This document shows positions 17,875 to 27,025 of a DNA stretch of 64,000 nt, piece after piece (position 1 is the first letter of the stretch; each line of letters begins with the position of its first letter). A model generated the notes under the pieces. That model saw only the letters and a list, made by a program, of their open reading frames with translations, was not told the DNA's origin and ran no database searches. The position numbers were made by a program, and so were the translations under genes. Source of the stretch: an uncultured Anaerolineae bacterium (lineage in GTDB: Bacteria; Chloroflexota; Anaerolineae; Aggregatilineales; Phototrophicaceae); assembly GCA_934216615.1 (NCBI GenBank), contig CAKQCB010000009.1, positions 66,618 through 130,617 of the forward strand, read 5' to 3'.

Positions 17875-19212
17875 TTAAGGATTATAGCTTTGGATGTTGG
17901 CTTCACCGCGTCGCTTCATGCGGTTTTTACGACTATTGGCTTCGTAGACAATTTCATCTACGTTAGCCGTGAGGATTTCGCGGTTATACATAATCACTTC
18001 GCCATTGATGATCGAATGGCGCACGTCACTTTGTTCGGTGTTATACACTAAACTAGCAGACACGCTGTGCAGCGGTTGATGATGCAACCCGCTTAAATCC
18101 AACATGATCATATCCGCGAGGTAACCTGCCTCAATCGAGCCTAATTCATCACCTCTGCCAACCACTTTAGCCGCTTCACGCGTCGCGATATATAACGTTT
18201 CGGGAATCGGCAAGCGGGTCGAATCTTCGGTTTGACGCTTTTGCTCCATCGCCATCAGTCGTAACGCCTCAAAAATATTGAGGGTATTGTTGCTTGCGGC
18301 CCCGTCAGAGCCTAAACCCATCGGAATTCCCGCTTCGCGGAATTTCACCACCGCCGCCGGTTCATGGGCGAGCTTCAAGTAGGTTTTAGGACAGTGTGCC
18401 ACCCCTGCTTGATACCGTGATAACAAGGTAATATCTCGATCTAACGCCCCGCAAGCATGCGCCAAAACCGTCGGGACATCCAAAACCCCTGTATCTTCGA
18501 GGATTTCAATCGGGGTTCGGCCAAAATCCTTCAAGCTGTTTTGCGTCTGTAAATCTGTTTCGGAAACATGGATATGAATTCCTGTGCCGATTTGCTTCGC
18601 TTTAAACGCACACGCCCGCAGGTAATCTTCTGTACATGTATAAGGCGCGTGCGGGGCCATGATGGTTTGGATTCGCCCATCCGCCGCCCCGCGCCACTGA
18701 GTGGCAAAGTCCGCCGAGCGTTCGATCATCGCTTCGCCCGCGCTGCTAAAAATCGCCCATCCTAACAAGGCGCGGAACCCCATCTCATCCACCGCTTGCG
18801 CGGCTTGGTCCATGAAGAAATAATGCTCGTTGACGGTGGTCACACCGGAACGAAGCATCTCGGCAATTCCGAGTTTCATGCCCCAATAGACATCTTGGGC
18901 ATCTTCACTCAGGTTATGTTCGAGCTTCCAAATATAGTCATTAAACCATTCGGCTACATTCACATCTTCGGCTAAACCCCGAAACAAAACCATCGGGGAA
19001 TGGGCATGGCAGTTGATGAGACCGGGCATCGTCAACAGATAGCTTCCATCGATCACCTGCTTAAAGTGCGAAGCATCGACTTGTCCCGTAGGCTGTACCG
19101 CTTGAATGTATTTCCCTTGAACCAAGATGTCATGGTTTTCTAAAATCGAACACGAACTTCCATCTGCCGCAATTTGCAAGACAGATGTATTTTGTATCAA
19201 CAGTTCTGACAC
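17875..19212 (-). CDS. mtaD: 5-methylthioadenosine/S-adenosylhomocysteine deaminase (amidohydrolase)
   Basis: Metal-dependent amidohydrolase that would deaminate MTA and SAH to the inosine derivatives in methionine salvage. The metal motif NCHAHSPMVLFRGLAED has His69 and His71. Further ligands are in APHAPYTC, HIHVSETDLQ, LAHACGALD and GLGSDGAASNN. The C-terminus, GSIEAGYLADMIMLDL, is typical of the superfamily. The length of 445 residues fits. The GTG start at 19212 has GGAGG seven bases upstream. Related deaminases (guanine, ATZ/TRZ family) are possible, but the LFRGLAEDVNVAEWF and SDGAASNN segments favour MTA/SAH. It is transcribed after the GH38 gene with a 33-nt gap. Confidence 0.85.
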   Translation of the reverse strand: MSELLIQNTSVLQIAADGSSCSILENHDILVQGKYIQAVQPTGQVDASHFKQVIDGSYLLTMPGLINCHAHSPMVLFRGLAEDVNVAEWFNDYIWKLEHNLSEDAQDVYWGMKLGIAEMLRSGVTTVNEHYFFMDQAAQAVDEMGFRALLGWAIFSSAGEAMIERSADFATQWRGAADGRIQTIMAPHAPYTCTEDYLRACAFKAKQIGTGIHIHVSETDLQTQNSLKDFGRTPIEILEDTGVLDVPTVLAHACGALDRDITLLSRYQAGVAHCPKTYLKLAHEPAAVVKFREAGIPMGLGSDGAASNNTLNIFEALRLMAMEQKRQTEDSTRLPIPETLYIATREAAKVVGRGDELGSIEAGYLADMIMLDLSGLHHQPLHSVSASLVYNTEQSDVRHSIINGEVIMYNREILTANVDEIVYEANSRKNRMKRRGEANIQSYNP

Positions 19213-19245
19213 AACAATGCCTCCTCAATTAACAAACATATGTCT

Positions 19246-22200
19246 CTAAATGACTAAGCGCAAAGTAACGATCTGGAATGGATTCAACGAAAGTGTTACA
19301 GCCCTGTCAGTTAACGGGAGGGGTGTTTCGTCCGTTTCCAATAGATTAGTGACGTAAACTTCACGTACTGGAACTGCAAAAGAGAACTTATATTGTCCAC
19401 GTTTCCTTTCACTTTGATAGAGTCGAACGATAAAACCATTTCCATCTTCCGCACGTTTTACCGTTTCCACCACCGCGGGCATATTCTCAAACAATTTGAA
19501 GCTCGTTATATCACTTGAAGGTTGTGTCGGTACAACTGCCACAATTTGAGCGGGGTCATTCAACGCATAAGCTTCGCGGATGACGTGTGCGCGGTCAAAA
19601 TCGTGGGGCAGTAAGCGATAAGAAAAGTGATGATGCCCTTGATCTGCTTCGGGGTCTGGGCTGGTTGGCGCGCGTAATAAGCTGATACGCATCACATTTT
19701 CATAAATATCGTGCCCATATTTGCAATCGTTCAGCAAGGCAACCCCGTAATTATCTTCGGCAAGGTCCACCCACTTTTGAGCGCAGGTTTCAAAACGCGC
19801 CCAATCCCAACTGGTGTTGTGGTGTGTCGGCCGTTCCACATGCCCCCACTGGATTTCATAAGTCGCTTTCGGCGCGAGGATATTCACGGGGAACGCGGTC
19901 TTTAAAAAGATGTGACGTTCTACCCAGTCAATCTCCACATCAAAATCGACACGGCGCGCATGATGTTCTAACGAAATACGCATCACATACGGACTATTCA
20001 AAATTTGACGGCGAATTTCGACAGTCCCGCGCAAAGCACCACGCTCCAGCACTTGAATAGAAGTCGCGGGTTCGCTCAACCATGATTTGTCGTTATAGAA
20101 AATATCGACATCCCACGCATCCCAATTCATCGGGCGGTCTTCAAAGGCAATCCATTGGTTGCCTATCGCGCCTTCGGCTAAGACTTCGCGCTGTGCCACC
20201 TTATCAAAAATACGGGTGATATCGCCTTCCTTGTTGATCTCTACACGGATGAACGCATTCTCTAAAAGTTCAGGCGTGGCGACGACCCCATTGGATGGCG
20301 TAGGACGTTCATCTGTGCCCCATTCCAAAGGCAAAATCGCATACGGTTCAAGCGTGCCAGCATCCACTAAAAGACCGTTTGCTACCACTTGAGTGAGCAA
20401 GGCTTCACCTGTGTCTTTACGAATCAGCGTTTGCCCTTCAGTCACATCTCCTTCATACAAAAGCACTTGTTGAGAAGTGGTGTAACTTGGGTTTATCAAT
20501 AAGGCTGATCCGCCTAACTGAGCGCCAATGGCGTTTACCGCCTTCTCTTTTAATGCTACACCGAGGTCTGCAATATAATGATATTGTTTTAACGAGTCGA
20601 TATAGACCTGTTGAATACTGCTTCCCGGAATGATGTCATGAAATTGATTGAGACAGACTAACTGCCATAGTTCCGTCAACAACGCCTGTGGATATTCATA
20701 ACCCGCATCTAATAAACTGGCAGCGACGGCTAAAAATTCCACATCATGGAGTAAAAATTCGCTCTTGCGGTTCGCGCGCTTGTTACGACTTTGTGAAGTG
20801 TACGTCCCCCGATGATATTCCAAATAAAGTTCACCGTTCCACACGGGAAGAATATCCCCGCTGTGTTCGTCCAAGTCGCGGAAGAATTGAATCGCCTTGC
20901 TAAACCGGACGTGGGGCATACCGGGAAATTCGGCTAAGACTTCGGCGTTTTCCAGCATTTCGCGCGTTGGGCCACCGCCCCCATCGCCATAGCCGTAGCT
21001 CATCATCACTTCGGTTTGAGCTTCTTTTTGTTGCATATTCAACCATGATCCTAACACACCGCGCGGGGCAAGGTTGGAGTTATACGTTGCGTTATTAAAC
21101 AATTCGCGTTCGGGGGATGTACTGAAATGGGTCAACACTTGCGTGCCATCAATGCCCTGCCACCAAAACGATTCATACGGCATTTTGTTGTACTGGTTCC
21201 AGCCAATTTTGATTGTGAAGAAATATTCCAACCCCGCCAGCTTGATCAGTTGGGGTAAGTTCCACGCATAGCCGAACACATCAGGAAGCCACAAAATCGG
21301 GCTGTCTGCATCTTTGCCAAAATGTTCAGTAAAAAACTGTCGTCCCAAGACAAACTGACGCGCCAATGATTCCGCACCGCTTAAGTTACAGTCGGCTTCG
21401 ACCCACATCCCGCCAATAGGTTCCCATTGTCCTGCTTGCACCTGCGCTTTGATCGTCTCGAACAAGGCAGGATAATCTTGGCGAATATAGTCATACAGTT
21501 GGGGCTGGCTTTGGGTGAACGTGAAGTCGCTAAAATCTTCCATCAAACGCACTTGCGTGTGAAATGTCCGGCCGGCCTTCTGCCGAACTTGATCCAATGT
21601 CCACAACCACGCCACATCGATATGTGCATGTCCCGCAGCATACAGGTTCAATTCGAGCGGTTTACCACTGCGTTCAATCCCGTCTTCAAGCACTTCGAGC
21701 GCGTCCTGCAGGCTCTCGTAAAACTCATCACGGATGAGCGGCTCACGCGAATCTAAAACGTTGAATGCTTGATTCAACGCGTTCAGCAGACGATGTTTCG
21801 CGGGAAAATCTTCAGGCATATCCCGCGCGGTTAACCATGCGTTGTTTGCCAAGCGATAAAACGCCCGCGCACTCGAATCAACCTGCGCGACAAAACACGG
21901 TTTCATGAGCAAACGGGGAGGTTCATGCTCGACCCCGCGATAGTCACCTCGAAAATCCCCGCTGATTCCGCCTGTCCACCCGTGTAAAAGCAGCGCATGA
22001 CGCTGACCATCACGTACTTCATCCGGCAAATAAATCTCTTGGTGATGGCGGTCACAGGCGGCGTAAGGCACGCCATCAATGTAAACCAGCGCTTCGGGGT
22101 GGCTGAAATCAGCGGCATCGCCAATCGGGAGAAATAAAACAATCGGCTCATTTTCAGGCCAGTCTGACGGGACTTGAAAAGAGGTGGCCATCAAAAAATT

Positions 22201-22407
22201 ATAATCACGCGGCCCCCACGGTGTGCCATCCGGTAATAAATCCCATGAAGACGTGTCAGGGTGTTTATCGAACGGTTCGTTTGGAGCGGATAACGCTTTA
22301 ATTCGAAAGGTTCCAAGCTGTACAGAACGTCGATATAGGGTTGGGGCGATCGTTTGTAATAAGCGCTCAATTTTAGGGAGAGTCCAACGAATTTTATGGG
22401 AGGACAT
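19246..22407 (-). CDS. GH38 alpha-mannosidase
   Basis: Glycoside hydrolase family 38 enzyme removing alpha-linked mannose. There is no signal peptide, so it is cytoplasmic, as in MngB- or AMAN2C1-type enzymes. AAGHAHIDVAWLWT near residue 260 supplies zinc ligands. WEPIGGMWVEADCNLSG near 340 is a conserved block, and LWLPDVFGYAWNLPQL contains the nucleophile Asp376. LNQFHDIIPGSSI near 600 supplies the other zinc-binding His-Asp pair. The middle and C-terminal beta domains fill the rest of the 1053 residues. ATG 22407 has AGGA seven bases upstream. Its partner mtaD follows by 33 nt. A role in turnover of mannosyl glycans or solutes is inferred. Confidence 0.95.
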   Translation of the reverse strand: MSSHKIRWTLPKIERLLQTIAPTLYRRSVQLGTFRIKALSAPNEPFDKHPDTSSWDLLPDGTPWGPRDYNFLMATSFQVPSDWPENEPIVLFLPIGDAADFSHPEALVYIDGVPYAACDRHHQEIYLPDEVRDGQRHALLLHGWTGGISGDFRGDYRGVEHEPPRLLMKPCFVAQVDSSARAFYRLANNAWLTARDMPEDFPAKHRLLNALNQAFNVLDSREPLIRDEFYESLQDALEVLEDGIERSGKPLELNLYAAGHAHIDVAWLWTLDQVRQKAGRTFHTQVRLMEDFSDFTFTQSQPQLYDYIRQDYPALFETIKAQVQAGQWEPIGGMWVEADCNLSGAESLARQFVLGRQFFTEHFGKDADSPILWLPDVFGYAWNLPQLIKLAGLEYFFTIKIGWNQYNKMPYESFWWQGIDGTQVLTHFSTSPERELFNNATYNSNLAPRGVLGSWLNMQQKEAQTEVMMSYGYGDGGGGPTREMLENAEVLAEFPGMPHVRFSKAIQFFRDLDEHSGDILPVWNGELYLEYHRGTYTSQSRNKRANRKSEFLLHDVEFLAVAASLLDAGYEYPQALLTELWQLVCLNQFHDIIPGSSIQQVYIDSLKQYHYIADLGVALKEKAVNAIGAQLGGSALLINPSYTTSQQVLLYEGDVTEGQTLIRKDTGEALLTQVVANGLLVDAGTLEPYAILPLEWGTDERPTPSNGVVATPELLENAFIRVEINKEGDITRIFDKVAQREVLAEGAIGNQWIAFEDRPMNWDAWDVDIFYNDKSWLSEPATSIQVLERGALRGTVEIRRQILNSPYVMRISLEHHARRVDFDVEIDWVERHIFLKTAFPVNILAPKATYEIQWGHVERPTHHNTSWDWARFETCAQKWVDLAEDNYGVALLNDCKYGHDIYENVMRISLLRAPTSPDPEADQGHHHFSYRLLPHDFDRAHVIREAYALNDPAQIVAVVPTQPSSDITSFKLFENMPAVVETVKRAEDGNGFIVRLYQSERKRGQYKFSFAVPVREVYVTNLLETDETPLPLTDRAVTLSLNPFQIVTLRLVI

Positions 22408-22548
22408 AGCGTTTTCCTAAGGCCACATATTTAAACGGCTAAGTATAACGCTAGTCGATAGAAAAGATAACAAATTCCACCACTTCATAAGCAACCCCTC
22501 TTGACCCTTTAAAAACCATTTTGATTTTTATACATTTAAATAAACCCC

Positions 22549-22575
22549 TTGATTTCATTCCAAATTTGATATAGA
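22549..22575 (+). promoter_or_regulatory. Candidate promoter for the ABC exporter operon
   Basis: TTGATT (22549-22554) and TATAGA (22570-22575) are separated by 15 nt, shorter than ideal. They lie about 65 nt before the probable TTG start, in the AT-rich divergent gap after the mannosidase gene. Confidence 0.3.
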
Positions 22576-22642
22576 GTGGATTTTTATCGTCCGTCTTTAG
22601 TCTCTTATTTTTCTTCGCATAAAGTTTCCTGTGGAGGCTCCT

Positions 22643-24448
22643 TTGGCGGCAATAGACAGTAAGCGTTATGACCTCAGCAATGTAGCATCCAAAAACCGCG
22701 TGATCGGTTTTTGGCGTTTGATGAAAGGCTTTCGTGGTCTTTATCTCGCTGCAATTTTCACTTTAGGGGTAAGCGCTTTAGCAAAAACGGGTACCTTTTT
22801 ACTTTTACGGCAGTTGGTTGATGATGTTCTATTACAAGATCACGATACCGATGTGCTCATCTCCATTGCACTTGGGTTTATTGGCCTTGCCCTAATCGAA
22901 GGCTCATTCACCTTTTTCAGTGGGGCTTTAGCATCACGAACGGCAGAGGGTGTTACACGACGTTTACGCAACTATCTCTTTGACCATTTACAACGTCTTT
23001 ATTTTAAATATCACGATGATGCAAAAACGGGTGATTTGGTCCAACGTGTTTCATCGGATGTTTCAACGATCAATCGCTTTTTTGCAGACCAAGCCATCGG
23101 CATTGGGCGCATCGCCATTCTCTTTACAGTGAACTTTGGCGCCCTGTTGTTATTGAACGCACAACTTGCCCTATTTGCGGTGATTGTTGTGCCCATTCTG
23201 TTTGTGATTTCCATCTTTTTCTTCAGTCGTGTAGGCAAGGCTTACAACCACTATCAAGAACAAGATGGGCGTGTTTCTACAGCGCTACAAGAGAACCTCT
23301 CTGGCGTGCGGGTGGTCAAAGCCTTTGCCCGTCAAGATTATGAACGTGAGAAGTTCCAAAAAGAAAACTATGGCCGCTTCTTATTAGGTCGTAAGCTGAC
23401 CATGATGCACGCTTACTATTGGCCGTTGACCGACCTCTTAACCGGCGTGCAAATGCTCGCGGGCTATATCGCAGGGGCGTTGATGGTGCTGGACGGTGGA
23501 ATTAGCGTAGGGACCTACATTGCCTATGCGGGGTTAATCGTTCAAGTAATCCAACCCATGCGTAACATGGGACGCTTGATCGTGAACGCATCTCAAGGGT
23601 TGGTCTCGTATGAACGTGTGGCGGAATTGATGCGTGAAGAACGTGAACCGCTGGATACTGGAGCGACACCGACCACGCCAATGAAAGGTGATGTTACGTT
23701 TGAGAATGTCAACTTCAATTATGAAGATGGCGCAGAAGTGCTCAATAACATCAGCTTCTCGGTCAAAGCAGGTGCATCAATCGCGTTGTTGGGGTCTACT
23801 GGTTCGGGTAAATCTTCATTGGTGGGGTTACTACCCCGCTTCTATGAATACACCAGCGGAAAGATCACCATTGATGGACAAGATATCAAAGGCTTGTCGC
23901 GCGAATATCTACGGCGCAACATCGGCATGGTACAACAAGAACCGTTCTTATTCTCACGCACGATTCGCGAAAACATCATGTATGGTTTAACGCGAGATGT
24001 CAGCGAAGAAGAAATGATCCAAGCAGCGCAAGCGGCGGCAGTACATGATGTAATCATGACCTTCCCCGAAAACTACAATACCGTCGTCGGTGAGCGTGGG
24101 GTTACGCTCTCTGGCGGTCAGAAACAACGGATTGCCCTAGCGCGTACCTTACTCAAGAATCCCCGTATTCTGCTCCTCGACGATGCGACATCATCCGTCG
24201 ATACAGAAACAGAAGCGGAAATTCGCGAAGCGTTAGACCGCCTGATGGCCAACCGTACCACATTCATCATCGCCCACCGTATTCAAAGTGTGATGGATGC
24301 AGATCAAATTATTGTGTTAGATCAAGGTCGCATTGTGCAACGAGGCACACACGAAACCCTGCTTGAAGAAGATGGGATTTATCGTCAGATTTATGATCTA
24401 CAAGCGCGGATAGAATCGGAACTTGAAGCTGACTTATCCCTGATCTAA
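22643..24448 (+). CDS. ABC exporter half-transporter, subunit A (degenerate Walker B glutamate)
   Basis: Type IV exporter subunit with six hydrophobic segments in the first 320 residues and a C-terminal nucleotide-binding domain. Walker A is GSTGSGKSS, the Q-loop MVQQEPFLFS, and the signature LSGGQKQRIALARTLL. Walker B ends LLLDDATSSVD, so the usual catalytic Glu is Asp. The H-loop is FIIAHRIQS. Paired with the next gene it would form a heterodimer in which only one ATP site is fully competent, as in other heterodimeric exporters. I place the start at TTG 22643 because GGAGG lies exactly five bases upstream; GTG 22631 overlaps that site. Substrate unknown: lipid, drug or peptide are all possible. 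Confidence 0.92.
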   Translation: MAAIDSKRYDLSNVASKNRVIGFWRLMKGFRGLYLAAIFTLGVSALAKTGTFLLLRQLVDDVLLQDHDTDVLISIALGFIGLALIEGSFTFFSGALASRTAEGVTRRLRNYLFDHLQRLYFKYHDDAKTGDLVQRVSSDVSTINRFFADQAIGIGRIAILFTVNFGALLLLNAQLALFAVIVVPILFVISIFFFSRVGKAYNHYQEQDGRVSTALQENLSGVRVVKAFARQDYEREKFQKENYGRFLLGRKLTMMHAYYWPLTDLLTGVQMLAGYIAGALMVLDGGISVGTYIAYAGLIVQVIQPMRNMGRLIVNASQGLVSYERVAELMREEREPLDTGATPTTPMKGDVTFENVNFNYEDGAEVLNNISFSVKAGASIALLGSTGSGKSSLVGLLPRFYEYTSGKITIDGQDIKGLSREYLRRNIGMVQQEPFLFSRTIRENIMYGLTRDVSEEEMIQAAQAAAVHDVIMTFPENYNTVVGERGVTLSGGQKQRIALARTLLKNPRILLLDDATSSVDTETEAEIREALDRLMANRTTFIIAHRIQSVMDADQIIVLDQGRIVQRGTHETLLEEDGIYRQIYDLQARIESELEADLSLI

Positions 24449-24574
24449 GCCCTAGATTGGATATTTTCAAAAAGCAGCTTATCACGTACATTTGTTCTAT
24501 CACCCAACCCATAACTTTCTCAAAATATCGGCTGTGTAGGCTCATCCACACAGCCGATTCCAAGAGGTCGCATC

Positions 24575-26407
24575 ATGAGTGACGAATATTTCGGTTTTGA
24601 AGAAGAAGAATTTCATGAGAGCATGAATAGCAATACCATCGTGCGCATTTTCCATGAGGTCAAAAATCATTGGAAATGGTTCGCTGGTTTCTTGATTGCT
24701 ATTTTATTGGTCTCTTTAGGCGAAGCCATTTTCACCTTCATGAACAAGCTGTTGTTAGATGAAGGGATTATTGCGGGCAACCGTGATCGTATTATTGAAA
24801 TCGTCACCGTCAATGGCGGGATCATCCTGTTCCAATCGGCGATGGTGTTCACGTTCATCTACCTCACTGGGGTGTTGGGTGACCGTGTTCAATACGACTT
24901 ACGGCAGAAGCTATTTAATCACTTACAAAAGTTGTCCCTGTCCTACTACAGTAAAACACCCGTAGGCTGGATCATGTCGCGTGTGACTTCGGACACAGAA
25001 CGTATTGCCGAACTGGTGACATGGGGTACGCTCGACATGACATGGGGTATTGTCAACATCGTCATTTCCAGCATCTTCATGTTGATGATCAACTGGCAAT
25101 TGGCGCTCGTGGTGTTCATCACCCTGCCCTTCTTGTTGGCAACGGCGATCTGGTTCCAAAAACGGATCATCAAAGAATATCGTATCGTCCGTAAAACCAA
25201 CTCGCGCATTACCGGGATATACAACGAAAATATTACGGGTGTGCGCGTGGTCAAAGCACTGCGCCGTGAAGAAGCCAACCTCGACGAGTTCAGCAACTTG
25301 ACCGATAACTATTATCGTTCAGCGTTTAAGGCGGCTTGGCTTTCAGCTTTATTCTTGCCTGTTGTACAGTTCCTCAGCGCGATTGCGTTGGGCATCATCG
25401 TATATTACGGTGGGATGCAAAGCCAAAACGGAAGCATCTCGATTGGTGACATCCAAGCCTTTATCTCATACGTCACCTTCATGTTGTGGCCGTTGCAAGA
25501 CCTTGCCCGCGTTTATGCAAGCATGCAACAAGCGATTGCTTCAGCAGAACGTGTCTTCTCGTTATTAGACGCAGAACCTGATGTGTTTGATAAACCGAAT
25601 GCAGTCGCTCAAGATACCCTGCGTGGGGACATCGTTTTTGACCACGTGGACTTCATCTATGAAGGTGAAAAATCGGTCTTGAAAGACTTCAACCTGCATG
25701 TGAAGGCGGGTGAAACCATCGCGTTAGTTGGGCCAACAGGGGCGGGTAAATCGACCATTGTCAATTTGTTGTGCCGTTTCTATGAGCCAACAGGTGGACG
25801 TATCCTCATCAATGGGCGCGACTATACCGACATGACCTTGCACTCGATCCAGTCACGAGTGGGGATGGTGTTACAAACACCGCATCTCTTTAGCGGTTCT
25901 GTACGGGATAACTTGGTTTACGGGCGCTTAGATGCAACCGAAGAAGAACTCATCCAAGCCGCGAAATTAGCGGGTGCTCACGACTTCATCATGAAACTTG
26001 AGCACGGCTATGATGAAGAAGTCGGTGAAGGGGGTAACCTGCTCTCGACAGGTCAAAAGCAGTTGATCAGCCTTGCGCGTGCGGTCTTAGCAGACCCCGA
26101 AATTTTCATCATGGACGAAGCGACCAGTTCCGTAGACACGCTGACCGAGGCGCTCATTCAAAAAGGCATGGAAACCTTGATGAATGGTCGTACCTCATTC
26201 ATCATCGCTCACCGCCTCTCGACCATCCGCAAAGCGGATCGGATTTTGGTGATCGAGAATGGGGGCATTTCAGAAATGGGAACGCACGCAGAACTGATCC
26301 GTCAACGCGGGCATTACTACAGCCTATATACACAGCAGTTCCGTCGTGAACGTGAAAAAGAACTTAGCGGTGAAGGGGTTGCTCAGATCGAGCATGTCTT
26401 ACAGTAG
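24575..26407 (+). CDS. ABC exporter half-transporter, subunit B (degenerate signature motif)
   Basis: Partner of the preceding ABC gene. Six membrane segments precede a nucleotide-binding domain with Walker A GPTGAGKST, Q-loop VLQTPHLFSG, and a signature changed to LSTGQKQLISLARAVL. Walker B IFIMDEATSSVD retains the catalytic Glu, and the H-loop is IIAHRLST. The canonical ATP site of the heterodimer would combine this Walker A/B with the intact LSGGQ of subunit A. The protein has 610 residues. ATG 24575 has GAGG seven bases upstream. The 126-nt gap after subunit A contains no evident terminator, so co-transcription is likely. Confidence 0.93.
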   Translation: MSDEYFGFEEEEFHESMNSNTIVRIFHEVKNHWKWFAGFLIAILLVSLGEAIFTFMNKLLLDEGIIAGNRDRIIEIVTVNGGIILFQSAMVFTFIYLTGVLGDRVQYDLRQKLFNHLQKLSLSYYSKTPVGWIMSRVTSDTERIAELVTWGTLDMTWGIVNIVISSIFMLMINWQLALVVFITLPFLLATAIWFQKRIIKEYRIVRKTNSRITGIYNENITGVRVVKALRREEANLDEFSNLTDNYYRSAFKAAWLSALFLPVVQFLSAIALGIIVYYGGMQSQNGSISIGDIQAFISYVTFMLWPLQDLARVYASMQQAIASAERVFSLLDAEPDVFDKPNAVAQDTLRGDIVFDHVDFIYEGEKSVLKDFNLHVKAGETIALVGPTGAGKSTIVNLLCRFYEPTGGRILINGRDYTDMTLHSIQSRVGMVLQTPHLFSGSVRDNLVYGRLDATEEELIQAAKLAGAHDFIMKLEHGYDEEVGEGGNLLSTGQKQLISLARAVLADPEIFIMDEATSSVDTLTEALIQKGMETLMNGRTSFIIAHRLSTIRKADRILVIENGGISEMGTHAELIRQRGHYYSLYTQQFRREREKELSGEGVAQIEHVLQ

Positions 26408-26423
26408 TCCTGTCATCAAAACC

Positions 26424-26452
26424 AAAACGGCGACTTTGAAGTCGCCGTTTTT
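26424..26452. terminator. Bidirectional terminator between ABC exporter and rnpB
   Basis: AAAACGGCGACTT (26424-26436) pairs with AAGTCGCCGTTTT (26439-26451) in a perfect 13-bp stem. T-rich tails lie on both sides: TTTTTAGTTT on the plus strand and GTTTTGGTTTT on the minus strand. It ends the exporter transcript and, in the other direction, rnpB. Confidence 0.9.
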
Positions 26453-26457
26453 AGTTT

Positions 26458-26830
26458 CCTTAGGTTTCCGTTAAGCCGCTTTCTGTCACTCTGCTTTCAC
26501 AGAGCGGATGACCATCTATCTAGGATGTAGATTACTCTACACCTCCAGCAGTCTACCCGGTGCTTTTTACGGGACGGGCAGCCCCAATGCACCTGCTTGA
26601 CCTTGCTCCCAGTGGGGTTTGCAAAGCCACCTCCATTACTGAAGGCGCTGGTGGTCTCTTACACCACCGTTTCACCCTCACCTACTGCCGAAACAGCAGG
26701 CAATACACTTCTCTGTTGCACTTTCCATCGGGTTACCCCGCCCGGCCGTTAGCCGGCACTGCGCCCTGTGGAGAGCGGACTTTCCTCGACGTGATCTACA
26801 CCACGACGCGATCATCTCATCAACCTAAGG
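26458..26830 (-). ncRNA. rnpB: RNase P RNA (bacterial type A-like)
   Basis: Catalytic RNA of RNase P, which matures tRNA 5' ends. On the minus strand the conserved GAGGAAAGTCCG lies at 26787-26776. CCGATGGAAAGTGCAACAGA and GGTGAGGGTGAAACGGTG follow, then AGATAGATGGTCATC and ACAGAAAGCGGCTTA near the 3' end. The ends are defined by helix P1: CCTTAGGTT (26830-26822) pairs perfectly with AACCTAAGG (26466-26458), giving 373 nt. A -10 box at the right distance and a terminator just beyond the 3' end support these limits. Open frames crossing this region are not genes. Confidence 0.96.
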
Positions 26831-26838
26831 ATGTCTCT

Positions 26839-26844
26839 ATTATA
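26839..26844 (-). promoter_or_regulatory. rnpB promoter -10 box
   Basis: Perfect TATAAT on the minus strand, ending 7-9 nt before the P1 5' end of rnpB. The -35 region is weak (about TACTGT with a 17-nt spacer). Confidence 0.7.
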
Positions 26845-27025
26845 CTCCATATCATCAGGGAACAGTAGCGTGATCGACGGTTGTTTACGCGAAGAAGCCC
26901 CATTAGAATACCCATATGTGAGCGCTTTGGTGACGATCAACTTCACCAAAACATCATCTATGTTCGCATGCGCAGAGCGGTTTACAGTCTTTCACCCCTC
27001 TGCTGCACAAGTCGAAACTGAACCT

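Noticed and set aside
26560..26868. Open frame of about 100 codons on the plus strand
   Set aside because: It is the antisense of rnpB; RNA motifs and the P1 helix explain the region.
26831..27025. Upstream extension of the transglutaminase-like protein
   Set aside because: It overlaps the rnpB promoter and lacks a ribosome site; ATG 27026 gives a normal N-terminus before the first helix.
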